Made by a program: the position numbers and the translations under genes
Part shown: positions 35,726 through 44,118 of the stretch, one piece after another
How positions within the stretch are numbered: the first letter of the stretch is position 1
Layout: each line of letters begins with the position of its first letter
DNA from: Achromobacter xylosoxidans
GTDB taxonomy: Bacteria > Pseudomonadota > Gammaproteobacteria > Burkholderiales > Burkholderiaceae_B
Reading direction: 5' to 3'
Assembly (NCBI RefSeq): GCF_014490035.1
Contig: NZ_CP061008.1
Span: forward strand, 3,038,001-3,102,000
DNA length: 64,000 nt
Notes under the pieces: generated by a model
What the model was told of the DNA's origin: nothing
What the model saw: the letters and a program-made list of their open reading frames with translations, nothing else
Databases searched by the model: none

Positions 35726-36955
35726 ATGGATGTTCTGATCACCTCGGCCGCGCGCGCGCTGGCCGCCGGCAATCCGCTGGGCGCCCTGAACCTTGTGGCC
35801 CTGCGCGACGACGCGCCCGCGCTGGCCCTGCGCGGCATCGCCATGGCCCAGCTAGGCGATTTCCGCCGCGCCCGGACCTTGCTGCGCAGCGCGGCCCGGA
35901 ACTTCGATCACAAGAATGTGCTGGCCCGCTCCCGATGCGTCGTGGCCGAGGCCGAGATCGCCCTGGTATCGCGCGATCTGGCCTGGCCGGAAAAGGCCCT
36001 GGAGACCGCGCGCGCTGCGCTGCAAGCCCACGGCGACCCGGCCAATGCCGCGCATGCGCGTCATCTGCAGGCCCGGCGCGAACTGCTGCTTGGCCAGCTC
36101 GACCGGGCCGAGGACGCCCTGACCACGCTGGACCCGGCCTTGCTGGCCCCGGCTTCCCGCGCCATCCATGAATTGATAGCTGCCGGTATCGCCTTGCGGC
36201 GCCTGCGCACCGAGCGCGCGCGCGCCGCGCTGACCCAGGCGGAACTGGCGGCCCGCGTCGCCGGCATCCCCGCGCTGATGGCCGAGGTGGAACAGGCCAC
36301 CCTGGTCCTGAATACGCCAGCCGCGCGCCTGATCGGGCAGGGCGTGCAGCGGCCCATTCTGCTGGATGAAGTGGAGGCGCTGCTGGCATCCGACACGCTG
36401 GTCGTGGACGGCTGTCGCCATGCGGTGCGCAGCGCGGGCCGCGAGATTGCGCTGGCGAGCCGGCCGGTGCTGTTCGCGCTGGCACGTGTCCTGGCCGAAG
36501 CCTGGCCGCAGCCCGCGCCCAGGGAAACGCTCATCGAGCAGGCCTTCCGCACCGCCTATTTCGATGAAACGCACCGCGCGCGCCTGCGCGTCGAGATAGG
36601 GCGCCTGCGCGCGGCCTTGGACGGTGTGGCCGGTATCAGCGCCGCGCGCGGCGGTTTCGTCCTCAAACCGCAGGCAGGCCGGCCGGTCGCGCTATTGGCC
36701 CAGCCTGGCGGCGAAGGCGACAGGGATCAGGGAGCGGTGCTGGCCTGCCTGGCGGACGGCGAAGCCTGGTCCAGTTCCGCCCTGGCCCTGGCGTTGGGGG
36801 CAAGCCAGCGCACCGTGCAGCGTACGTTGGACGCATTGGCCGTGGCGGGCAAGGTGCAGGCTTGCGGACAGGGCCGGGCCCGCCGCTGGATGACGCCGCC
36901 GGTGCCGGGATTCACGACAACCTTGTTACTCCCGGCCGCGCTGGCCGCCGACTAG
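35726..36955 (+). CDS. Winged-helix transcriptional regulator with TPR-like N-terminus
   Basis: A 409-residue cytoplasmic protein. Residues 1-190 are helical and repeat-like (ALRGIAMAQLGDFRRARTLLRSAA), resembling TPR. Residues about 215-315 look like an OmpR-type winged helix (RPVLFALARVLAEAWPQ; THRARLRVEIGRLRAAL; RGGFVLKP). A second small winged helix follows at about 335-395 (SSSALALALGASQRTVQRTLDAL). No receiver domain, so it is not a classic two-component regulator. It is 35 bases upstream of the beta-propeller gene on the same strand and probably controls or cooperates with it. The exact family is uncertain. Confidence 0.75.
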   Translation: MDVLITSAARALAAGNPLGALNLVALRDDAPALALRGIAMAQLGDFRRARTLLRSAARNFDHKNVLARSRCVVAEAEIALVSRDLAWPEKALETARAALQAHGDPANAAHARHLQARRELLLGQLDRAEDALTTLDPALLAPASRAIHELIAAGIALRRLRTERARAALTQAELAARVAGIPALMAEVEQATLVLNTPAARLIGQGVQRPILLDEVEALLASDTLVVDGCRHAVRSAGREIALASRPVLFALARVLAEAWPQPAPRETLIEQAFRTAYFDETHRARLRVEIGRLRAALDGVAGISAARGGFVLKPQAGRPVALLAQPGGEGDRDQGAVLACLADGEAWSSSALALALGASQRTVQRTLDALAVAGKVQACGQGRARRWMTPPVPGFTTTLLLPAALAAD

Positions 36956-36990
36956 CATGAATGCTCGAACTCCAGTTCAAGGACATCGAC

Positions 36991-37656
36991 ATGAAACGAA
37001 CGCAAGCCCAGATCATCCGCGAGTACGGCCCATTTCCCGGCGTGCAGGCCGTGCATGGCGTGACCTATGACGGCCGGCAGGTGTGGTTCGCCGCCGGCGA
37101 AAAGCTGATTGCCATGGACCCGGATAGCGGCAGCACCCAAGCCACGATCGACATCGTCGCCGACGCGGGCACGGCCTTTGACGGCAAGCATCTCTATCAG
37201 ATTTCCGACGGCACCATCGTCAAGCTGGAACCGCGGAGCGGCCGGGTGCTGAGCCGCATCCCAGCGCCCGGCGGCGGCGGCGCCTCGGGCATGGCCTGGG
37301 CCGAGGGCAGCCTGTGGGTGGCCGAGTACCGCCAGCGCAAGATCCACCAGGTGGATCCCGAAACCGGCCGCGTGCTGCGCACCATCGAATCCAACCGCTA
37401 CGTCACCGGCGTGACCTGGGTGGACGGCCAGCTGTGGCACGGCACCTGGGAGGACGGCGCCAGCGATCTGCGGCAGCTGGACGAAAAGACCGGCGAAGTG
37501 CTGCAAAGCGTGGAGATGCCGGCCGGCATCGGCGTGTCGGGGCTGGAATCGGATGGCGCCGGCTGCTTTTTCTGCGGCGGCGGCGACAGCGGCAAGCTGA
37601 GGGCGGTGCGCCGTCCGCCAGCCAAGGCCGTCGATACGGCGGTCACCAACGGATGA
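36991..37656 (+). CDS. Beta-propeller protein, glutaminyl-cyclase/Vgb-like
   Basis: A 221-residue protein made of short repeats of propeller type: VQAVHGVTYDGRQVWFAAG, GTAFDGKHLYQIS, ASGMAWAEGSLWVAEY and VTGVTWVDGQLWHG. The start at 36991 (MKRTQAQII) is chosen because AAGGA lies upstream, although an in-frame ATG exists at 36961. There is no signal peptide, so it is cytoplasmic. Similar proteins are annotated as glutamine cyclotransferase-like or YncE/SMP-30-like; the catalytic activity is not established. It overlaps the convergent downstream gene by 14 bases. Confidence 0.7.
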   Translation: MKRTQAQIIREYGPFPGVQAVHGVTYDGRQVWFAAGEKLIAMDPDSGSTQATIDIVADAGTAFDGKHLYQISDGTIVKLEPRSGRVLSRIPAPGGGGASGMAWAEGSLWVAEYRQRKIHQVDPETGRVLRTIESNRYVTGVTWVDGQLWHGTWEDGASDLRQLDEKTGEVLQSVEMPAGIGVSGLESDGAGCFFCGGGDSGKLRAVRRPPAKAVDTAVTNG

Positions 37657-38380
37657 TGTAGGGCCTGTCTCCCAGTTCCCACACGCCGTTTTTCCGTTCC
37701 AGCATGATGTACTCGGTCTGCCATTCGTCCGGCTGGTCCTCCGGCGCAAAGCCGGATAGATACGGACGGAAGGCGGGATCCGCCGCCCAATCCGCAGTGC
37801 TGCGGTCCAGCCGCCACTCGAACTTCACCGCCGAGACCAGGTTGGGGTTGTCGTCGAATGGATTCTTGAGCGGCTTGGTATGGGTGAGGATCTTGCCGAT
37901 CTGCAGGCCGGGGGCGCAGAACTTCGCGGTATAGACCAGCTTGGAGCTGAGGCGGGCCTCGCCATCGGTGTAGTAGGGCCGGCCTTTATCCGTCAGCTCC
38001 ATGCGGCTGCTCGCATCCTCCGGATCCTCGTCCGCTCGCGGCGGCCCGCCGTCGCCGCTGGCGCTGACGCGCTTGACCGTGACCAGCTGATGCTTGATCA
38101 ACCCCTGCACGATCCTGTCCTGGCTTTCCAGGAACGCGGTGTAGACATCGGTGGGCAAGGGCCGCACGCCCACGACGTTGACGCAGGCGCCGACCGGCGC
38201 ATATTCCGGTTGCGCCGTGGCCTCGACCAGGATCTTGCGCATCTTGCCTTCGCTCAGGCCCGGGCCCAGCGGCGATTGCCACCATGCATAAAAACCCGCG
38301 GCGCCAGCGATGATCAGGCCCAAGGCCCAGGCCTTGCGTGGCATCCGGCGGCGGTTGACGGCGCGCTGCTTCTGGTTCAT
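37643..38380 (-). CDS. Conserved-looking inner-membrane-anchored protein of unknown function
   Basis: A 245-residue protein. The start at 38380 (MNQKQRAVNRRRMP) has a GGGGTAGGA site. A basic N-terminus is followed by one membrane helix (ALGLIIAGAAGFYAWW) and then a periplasmic domain of about 210 residues with two Cys (GACVNVVG and FCAPGLQ) that could form a disulfide. The C-terminus is WELGDRPYIIRW. I do not recognise the family. It is convergent with and overlaps the propeller gene by 14 bases. Confidence 0.75.
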   Translation of the reverse strand: MNQKQRAVNRRRMPRKAWALGLIIAGAAGFYAWWQSPLGPGLSEGKMRKILVEATAQPEYAPVGACVNVVGVRPLPTDVYTAFLESQDRIVQGLIKHQLVTVKRVSASGDGGPPRADEDPEDASSRMELTDKGRPYYTDGEARLSSKLVYTAKFCAPGLQIGKILTHTKPLKNPFDDNPNLVSAVKFEWRLDRSTADWAADPAFRPYLSGFAPEDQPDEWQTEYIMLERKNGVWELGDRPYIIRW

Positions 38381-38468
38381 TCCTACCCCTGCTGATGACA
38401 GTGCCGCGATGGTAACGCGTGCACTGTCCATCATCCAAAAGACCTAATCCGCATTTCTAGGGTAATTC

Positions 38469-38604
38469 CTGACAAGAAGCTGATTGTCAGCGATTAGTCA
38501 GAAAGGTTTAATCAGGCTCACGCTTTGCGCATCGCCCGCAATCGCGCCGGCGGGATCCCGCAGCAGGCTTCACCATCCCGCGCCCACGCAGGAGTAGTAA
38601 CTAC
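38469..38604. promoter_or_regulatory. Control region of the TRAP operon with several inverted repeats
   Basis: The 264-base gap before dctP holds CTGACAA (38469-38475) mirrored by TTGTCAG (38484-38490). A related copy, GATTAGTCAG, lies at 38492-38501. A perfect palindrome GTAGT-A-ACTAC is at 38594-38604, followed by another GTAGT near 38617. These sit upstream of the AGGAGA ribosome site of dctP. They look like binding sites for one or two regulators, but no regulator gene is adjacent. Confidence 0.5.
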
Positions 38605-38644
38605 AAGCTGGTCCATGTAGTCCTAATTCAGGAGACAAGACGCC

Positions 38645-39769
38645 ATGCAACACGTTACCAAGCCCCGCCGCAAGTTCATCTCCGGCGCCGCTGTCGCCGG
38701 GGCCGCCGCACTAGGATTTCCGGCAGTGGCCCGCGCGCAGAACGCCCCGGTTTCCCTGCGCTTCCAGAGCACCTGGCCCGCCAACGACATCTTCCACGAG
38801 TTCGCCCGCGACTATGCGCAGAAGGTCAACGACATGGCCGGCGGCCAGTTGAAGATCGAGATCCTGCCGGCTGGCGCCGTGGTCAAGGCCTTCGACCTGC
38901 TGGATGCGGTGTCCGCCGGCACGCTGGACGGCGGGCATGGGGTGGTCGCCTACTGGTACGGCAAGAACACGGCGGTGGCGCTGTGGGGATCGGGGCCGTC
39001 CTTCGGCATGGATGCCAACATGCTGCTGGCCTGGCACGAGTACGGCGGCGGCAAGGAGCTGCTGGTCGAGATCCAGAAAGCCATGGGCGTGAACGTGGTG
39101 TCGCTGATGTACGGGCCGATGCCGACTCAGCCTTTCGGATGGTTCAAACGTCCTATCACAAAGATGGAGGAGGTCAAGGGCCTCAAGTTCCGCACCGTGG
39201 GCCTGGCCATCGACATGTACACGGCCATGGGTGCCGCCGTGAACGCGTTGCCCGGCGGGGAAATCGTGCCCGCGCTGGACCGCGGCCTGCTGGACGGGGC
39301 GGAGTTCAACAACGCTTCGTCGGATCTGGCCCTGGGCTTCCAGGACGTCTCCAAGATCTGCATGCTGCAGAGCTTCCACCAAAGCGCGGAGCAGTTCGAA
39401 ATCCTGTTCAACAAGGCCAAGTACGACGCGCTGCCGGAGCACCTGAAGCACATCCTCAGCTATGCCGCGCAGGCCTCCAGCGCGGACATGTCCTGGAAGG
39501 CGGCAAACCGCTATTCGCAGGACTACGTCAAGCTGCAGAAGGACCACAACGTCAAGTTCTACAAGACGCCGGACGCCATCCTGCAGCAGCAGCTGAAGAT
39601 CTGGGACGAGATGATCGCCAAGCGCTCGGCCGAAAACCCCTTGTTCAAGAAGGTGCTGGAATCGCAGCGGGCCTTCGCCGAGCGCGTCGGGCGCTGGCAC
39701 GGGGACACCTCGGTCAACTTCCGCATGGCCTACAACCACTACTTCTCGCGCTCCACCAAACAGGCTTGA
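38645..39769 (+). CDS. TRAP transporter solute-binding protein (DctP-type)
   Basis: A 374-residue periplasmic binding protein. A Tat-type signal (KPRRKFISGAAVAGAAALG, cut near ARAQ) is followed by the DctP fold (LRFQSTWPANDIFHEFARDYAQKV; KGLKFRTVGLA; LDGAEFNN). The conserved ligand-contacting Arg is in the FRTVG segment. Members of this branch bind 2-oxo acids or similar carboxylates. It is the first gene of a dctPQM operon, with AGGAGA upstream of the start. Twin-arginine export suggests folding before secretion. Confidence 0.93.
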   Translation: MQHVTKPRRKFISGAAVAGAAALGFPAVARAQNAPVSLRFQSTWPANDIFHEFARDYAQKVNDMAGGQLKIEILPAGAVVKAFDLLDAVSAGTLDGGHGVVAYWYGKNTAVALWGSGPSFGMDANMLLAWHEYGGGKELLVEIQKAMGVNVVSLMYGPMPTQPFGWFKRPITKMEEVKGLKFRTVGLAIDMYTAMGAAVNALPGGEIVPALDRGLLDGAEFNNASSDLALGFQDVSKICMLQSFHQSAEQFEILFNKAKYDALPEHLKHILSYAAQASSADMSWKAANRYSQDYVKLQKDHNVKFYKTPDAILQQQLKIWDEMIAKRSAENPLFKKVLESQRAFAERVGRWHGDTSVNFRMAYNHYFSRSTKQA

Positions 39770-39849
39770 AGGGCCGCTACCTGTATTCCGCGCCGCGCGC
39801 CGCACCCCGGCGCGCGGCGGGACGCCATGCGTCTTGACCTGGAAGCGAG

Positions 39850-40473
39850 ATGATCCGAATCATACGTTTCATAGACCGCATCTCCACGTTTGTCGGGCAG
39901 GCCTTTGCCTGGTTGATCGTAGTCCTGACCTTGCATGTGTGTTGGGAGGTGGCCGCGCGCTACCTGTGGAACCAGCCCAGCGCCTGGGCGTTCGACATGC
40001 AGATGATGTATTACGGCATCCTGTTCATGATGGCGGGGGCCTATACCCTGGCCAAGAACGGACACGTGCGCGGAGACATCCTGTACGGCTTCCTGCCGCC
40101 GCGCGTGCAGGCGGCGCTGGACCTGATCCTGTACATCGTGTTCTTCTTCCCCGGCGTGATCGCGCTGGTGTGGGCGGGCTGGTACTACGCCGGCTACTCC
40201 ATCGCCATCCGCGAGCATTCGTCGCTGATGGCCAACGGGCCGCCCATCTATCCCTTCAAGGCCTTCATCCCGATAGCCGGCGCGGTGCTGCTGGTGCAGG
40301 GCGTGGCGGAAGTGTTGCGCTGCGTACTGTGCCTGAAGCGCGGCGCCTGGCCCTCGCGCGAGGAGGACGTCGAGGAAGTGGACGTCGACAAGCTCAAGAA
40401 AATGGTGCATGTGAAGGACGAAGACATCGCCAAGCTGGACCGCTACGTCACCACCGGGGAGCCGCGCTCATGA
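39850..40473 (+). CDS. TRAP transporter small permease (DctQ-type)
   Basis: A 207-residue membrane protein with four helices (about 13-36, 50-68, 90-112, 130-155). The conserved WEVAARYLWNQP motif after the first helix is typical of DctQ subunits of this branch. A C-terminal charged tail (about 165-207) is longer than usual. It is the stabilising partner of the large permease. Its stop overlaps the DctM start by ATGA. Confidence 0.92.
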   Translation: MIRIIRFIDRISTFVGQAFAWLIVVLTLHVCWEVAARYLWNQPSAWAFDMQMMYYGILFMMAGAYTLAKNGHVRGDILYGFLPPRVQAALDLILYIVFFFPGVIALVWAGWYYAGYSIAIREHSSLMANGPPIYPFKAFIPIAGAVLLVQGVAEVLRCVLCLKRGAWPSREEDVEEVDVDKLKKMVHVKDEDIAKLDRYVTTGEPRS

Positions 40474-42404
40474 AGATCCACAAGGCGCTGTGGTTCGGCC
40501 TGTCGTGCATCGGCCTGGTGCTGCTGATGATCGTGTTCCTGACGCCCTGGGACCATCTGACCACGGGGCATATCGGCCTCTTGATGCTGGCGCTTATCGT
40601 GGTCGCCATCATGCTGGGCTTTCCGACGGCGTTCACGTTGATGGGCATGGGGGTGTTGTTCACCTTCCTGGCGTACTACATGCAGAGTTCGGACGCGGCG
40701 CGTTCGGTCGGGCAGACGCTGGACCTGATGGTGCAGCGGACCTACGCCACGATGACCAACGACTCGCTGATTTCGATCCCGCTGTTCGTGTTCATGGGTT
40801 ATCTGGTCGAACGCGCCAACCTGATCGAAAAGCTGTTCCGCTCCATGCACCTGGCGCTGGCGCGCCTGCCGGGCGCGCTGGCGGTGGCCACGCTGGCGAC
40901 CTGCGCCATCTTCGCCACCGCCACGGGCATCGTGGGCGCCGTGGTCACGTTGATGGGCTTGCTGGCGATGCCGGCCATGCTGAAGGCCGGCTACAGCGTG
41001 CGCCTGACAGCCGGGTCGATCACGGCGGGCGGCTGCCTGGGCATCCTGCTGCCGCCTTCCGTGATGCTGATCGTGTACGGCGCGACCACCGGCGTGTCGG
41101 TGGTGCAGCTGTATGCCGGTGCGCTGTTCCCGGGCATCATGCTGGCGGTGCTGTACATGATCTACGTGATCATCGTGGCCAAGCTGCGCCCCGACATGGC
41201 GCCGCCCCTGCCCAAGGAAGAGCGCGGCGTGCCGTTGTCCCCGGAATCCGCGGCGCTGGCCTCCGGAGGCTACACGCGCGCCGTGTCCGGCATGCTGGCG
41301 GCCTTGTTCAAGGGTCGCCGCAACAAGGACGTGCCGCTGGGCTTTCTGATGCGCAACATGGCGCTGGCGATTGCGCCGCTGGCGGTTACGGTGCTGCTGG
41401 TGGCCGTGGTCTACCAGGCGACGACGCGGCCGGCGGTGGTATACGAGATCCCCGCCGAATTGCAGCTGGGATCGGGGGGATTCGATTCGGGCCTGAGCGA
41501 GCCGCCGTCGGACGGACTGGCGGAGCCGCCTTCGAACGAGCCGCCCGCGGCCGGCGGCCTGGCCGAGCCGCCGGGCACGCCCGCCGCGGCGCCAGCGGCC
41601 GCACCCGGGACGGCCGCCGCGCAGGCGCCGGCATCCGCCGACGAGAGTATCGCCGCGCCCCAGGGCTTCTGGATCTTCGCGGCCATATGCGCGGCCATCC
41701 TGGTGGCGTTCTATGCGATGCTGACCTGGGCGCGCATGGAAATCTTCAAGATGCTGATGGCGTCGTTCTTTCCGCTGGCCGTGATGATCGCGGCGGTGCT
41801 GGGCTCCATCGCCTTCGGCCTGGCCACGCCCAGCGAGGCCGCGGCCATGGGCGCCATGGGCGGTGCGCTGCTGGCGCTGGCGTACCGGCGGCTGAACCTG
41901 CCGGTGCTGCGCGAATCGGTGTACCTGACGGCCAAGACCAGCGCCATGGTGTGCTGGCTGTTCGTCGGCTCATCGATCTTCTCGGCGGCGTTCGCGCTGC
42001 TGGGCGGACAGCGCATCATCGAGGAATGGGTGCTGTCGCTGGGATTGTCGCAACTGCAGTTCCTGCTGCTGGCGCAGGTCATCATCTTCCTGCTGGGCTG
42101 GCCGCTGGAGTGGACCGAGATCATCGTGATCTTCATGCCCATCTTCGTGCCGCTGCTCAACACCTTCGGCATCGACCCGCTGTTCTTCGGCCTGTTGGTC
42201 GCGCTGAACCTGCAGACGGCCTTCCTGTCGCCCCCGGTCGCCATGTCGGCGTTCTACCTGAAGGGCGTGTCGCCGCCGCACGTGACGCTGAACCAGATCT
42301 TCCTGGGCATGATGCCGTTCATGGGGATCCAGGTGGTGGCGATCTTCCTGCTGTACGTGTTCCCGGGCATCGGCCTGTGGCTGCCGACGGTGCTGTACCG
42401 GTAA
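40470..42404 (+). CDS. TRAP transporter large permease (DctM-type) with a long internal insertion
   Basis: A 644-residue membrane protein, about 200 residues longer than classical DctM (around 430). The start at 40470 follows from the ATGA overlap with dctQ. Typical segments are IPLFVFMGYL, ATATGIVGAVVTLMGL, GILLPPSVMLIVYG, GLATPSEAAAMGA and FLSPPVAMSAFYLKG. The insertion (roughly residues 245-425) carries two extra membrane helices flanking a Pro/Ala/Glu-rich linker (about 325-395, with repeated AEPP units). It carries out Na+-coupled import together with DctP and DctQ. The substrate is probably a carboxylate. Confidence 0.93.
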   Translation: MKIHKALWFGLSCIGLVLLMIVFLTPWDHLTTGHIGLLMLALIVVAIMLGFPTAFTLMGMGVLFTFLAYYMQSSDAARSVGQTLDLMVQRTYATMTNDSLISIPLFVFMGYLVERANLIEKLFRSMHLALARLPGALAVATLATCAIFATATGIVGAVVTLMGLLAMPAMLKAGYSVRLTAGSITAGGCLGILLPPSVMLIVYGATTGVSVVQLYAGALFPGIMLAVLYMIYVIIVAKLRPDMAPPLPKEERGVPLSPESAALASGGYTRAVSGMLAALFKGRRNKDVPLGFLMRNMALAIAPLAVTVLLVAVVYQATTRPAVVYEIPAELQLGSGGFDSGLSEPPSDGLAEPPSNEPPAAGGLAEPPGTPAAAPAAAPGTAAAQAPASADESIAAPQGFWIFAAICAAILVAFYAMLTWARMEIFKMLMASFFPLAVMIAAVLGSIAFGLATPSEAAAMGAMGGALLALAYRRLNLPVLRESVYLTAKTSAMVCWLFVGSSIFSAAFALLGGQRIIEEWVLSLGLSQLQFLLLAQVIIFLLGWPLEWTEIIVIFMPIFVPLLNTFGIDPLFFGLLVALNLQTAFLSPPVAMSAFYLKGVSPPHVTLNQIFLGMMPFMGIQVVAIFLLYVFPGIGLWLPTVLYR

Positions 42405-42447
42405 AAGGCGGGGGCGGCCGGCGCGCCGCCTCCCGAGCCGCCTTGCT

Positions 42448-42906
42448 TCAGCCCTCTGCCTGAATGTCGCGCCGGCCCAGGCCCGCCGAATAGCGGATGA
42501 GATAACCGTCCGGATCCTGCACCAGGAACTGGTGCACGCCTACCTCCGTGGTTCCGGCGCGATACCACTTTTCCTCGGGCTGCATGTACAGCGGCCAGCC
42601 GGTGACGCGCAAGGCATCGACGATCGGCATGATCGCGGGCACCTCGATCTGCAGATTGATTCCGCGTCCCAGGGGCGATTCCAGCGGGCCGGTGATCCAG
42701 TTCCTGCCGTGGCCATATTCCTCAAGCATGACCTGGGAGCCGTTCTTGTCCAGGTAGGCGAAACGGTCTTCCGGGCGGTCGTAGGCTATCGAGAACCCGC
42801 AAAGCCCGCACCAGAAATGCAGGCTTTTGTGGATGTCCGACACCAGCAGTTCGGGCACGACGCGGGCGGCGAAGAATTCGGAGGCGGGAAGGACGGGATA
42901 GGTCAT
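42448..42906 (-). CDS. VOC-family (glyoxalase/bleomycin-resistance fold) protein
   Basis: A 152-residue single-module VOC protein. It has paired beta-alpha-beta units (PELLVSDIHKSLHFWC and FLVQDPDGYLIRYS). The pattern with a late Asp-Pro-Asp-Gly-Tyr and Glu-rich middle (SQVMLEEYG) is like bleomycin-resistance proteins, which bind drugs rather than catalyse. The ligand is unknown. It lies 39 bases after a GNAT gene on the same strand and probably shares its transcript. Confidence 0.88.
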   Translation of the reverse strand: MTYPVLPASEFFAARVVPELLVSDIHKSLHFWCGLCGFSIAYDRPEDRFAYLDKNGSQVMLEEYGHGRNWITGPLESPLGRGINLQIEVPAIMPIVDALRVTGWPLYMQPEEKWYRAGTTEVGVHQFLVQDPDGYLIRYSAGLGRRDIQAEG

Positions 42907-42945
42907 GGCGTATATCTGCAGGAATGGCGCGCAGGAGGGCGGGGA

Positions 42946-43473
42946 TCAAGGCCGCGGGAATCGGTCGGATCCAGCGGCAGGACGCGGCAGTGTATAGACG
43001 ATGGTTTCGCGGTCGTAGTGGCATTCGCGCGACCGGAACGCAAACCCGAGCTTTTCCAGGACACGTACGGAGGCTTGGTTGTCGGGCCAGACAACCGCGA
43101 CCAGTTCGGAAACTTCCGTCTCGCGCCAGGCGTACTCGCACAACTGCTTCGCTGCCTGGCTCGCATATCCCTTTCCCCAAGCCGCGCGTTGCAGCCGATA
43201 GGCAAGCTGGATGCTGTCCGTGCCAGCCAAAGGGACCAGACTCACCCAGCCCACGGCGGCGCCGTCTACTGTGATTGCCCAGTGGCCAAGCCTGGTCAGC
43301 GGTTCGCGCAGCCATGCCAGCAGCTCCTGCCGCCGCGCTTCGTCTGCAGGTTTGACGCCGGTGCTGTAGCGCATGACCTCGGGATCGGACTCCATGGCTA
43401 GCAGCATGGGGATGTCATCTTCCTGCATGCGGCGCAGGGTCACGCGGGAAGGCAAGGGCATGGATTCAGTCAC
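42946..43473 (-). CDS. GNAT-family N-acetyltransferase (RimJ/RimL-like)
   Basis: A 175-residue acetyltransferase. The N-terminal VTLRRMQEDDIPMLLAME and the acetyl-CoA loop RAAWGKGYASQAAKQLCEYA (split Q/R-x-x-G-x-A type) are typical. The C-terminal SVRVLEKLGFAFRSREC is the usual acceptor-side motif of RimJ/RimL-type enzymes that modify protein N-termini or small molecules. It is the probable first gene of a pair with the VOC gene and is divergent from the MarR gene. Confidence 0.9.
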   Translation of the reverse strand: MTESMPLPSRVTLRRMQEDDIPMLLAMESDPEVMRYSTGVKPADEARRQELLAWLREPLTRLGHWAITVDGAAVGWVSLVPLAGTDSIQLAYRLQRAAWGKGYASQAAKQLCEYAWRETEVSELVAVVWPDNQASVRVLEKLGFAFRSRECHYDRETIVYTLPRPAAGSDRFPRP

Positions 43474-43532
43474 TGATCGCTGAGATAGCCAGGATGATAG
43501 CGGTTCGAAGCCATCGATCCGTCTTGCATAGA

Positions 43533-43554
43533 TATAGTTAGGTGCCTTACTATA
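43533..43554. promoter_or_regulatory. MarR-type palindromic operator
   Basis: Half-sites TATAGTTAGG (43533-43542) and CCTTACTATA (43545-43554) are inverted repeats with one mismatch around a TG centre. The right half overlaps a -10-like TATAAT (43551-43556), 32 bases upstream of the MarR start. MarR repressors bind such 20-22 bp palindromes over their own promoter. It also lies between the divergent GNAT and MarR genes, so it could control both. Confidence 0.7.
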
Positions 43555-43587
43555 ATGGCATCGAGAATCACCAGGGCTGGATTACTC

Positions 43588-44118
43588 ATGCAAGACCCGC
43601 AACACATGCTTGAACCCAAGCACCGCGCGCTGCTTGACGTCGCCGCCAGGCGCGGCCTGGCGTCGGCCGACGGCATAGCCCTTTGCTTTCAGCTGCTGTC
43701 GCTGGCCAACGCCATCGACCGCGATTGCGCTGCCCGGCTGGCGCCGCGCCAGTTGTCGGAAGGGAAGTTCGTGCTGCTGTTCCTGCTGCACGAGCAGGCC
43801 GACGGCATGTCGCCGCACGAGCTGGCCGATGGCGCGGGTGTCACGCGGGCCACGGTCACCGGCCTGCTGGACGGCCTGGAGCGCGATGGTTTCGTCTCGC
43901 GCCGCGCGGGCAAGGACGACCGGCGCAAGATCGTGGTGAAGCTGAGCGCCAAGGGGCGGGCCGAGGCCGCGCAGCTGTTCAAGACGCATACGGACTGGAT
44001 AGGCGCCTTGTTCGCGGGCTTGGGCCCGGCGGACCGGGCCAGCTTGCGCGCGCTGCTGGGCAAGATCTGGCAGGGAACCGACGCGGGCCGGGCCGCGCGA
44101 AAGGAGACCACGCAATGA
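43588..44118 (+). CDS. MarR-family transcriptional repressor
   Basis: A 176-residue winged-helix regulator. The start at 43588 (MQDPQHMLEPKHRALL) is downstream of the operator. The DNA-binding part is MSPHELADGAGVTRATVTGLLDGLERDGFVSR with the wing RRAGKDDRRKIVVKLSAKG. Its stop overlaps the next gene by 4 bases (ATGA), so it is co-translated with the AlkC-like gene. It probably represses itself and that gene, responding to a small molecule. Confidence 0.93.
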   Translation: MQDPQHMLEPKHRALLDVAARRGLASADGIALCFQLLSLANAIDRDCAARLAPRQLSEGKFVLLFLLHEQADGMSPHELADGAGVTRATVTGLLDGLERDGFVSRRAGKDDRRKIVVKLSAKGRAEAAQLFKTHTDWIGALFAGLGPADRASLRALLGKIWQGTDAGRAARKETTQ

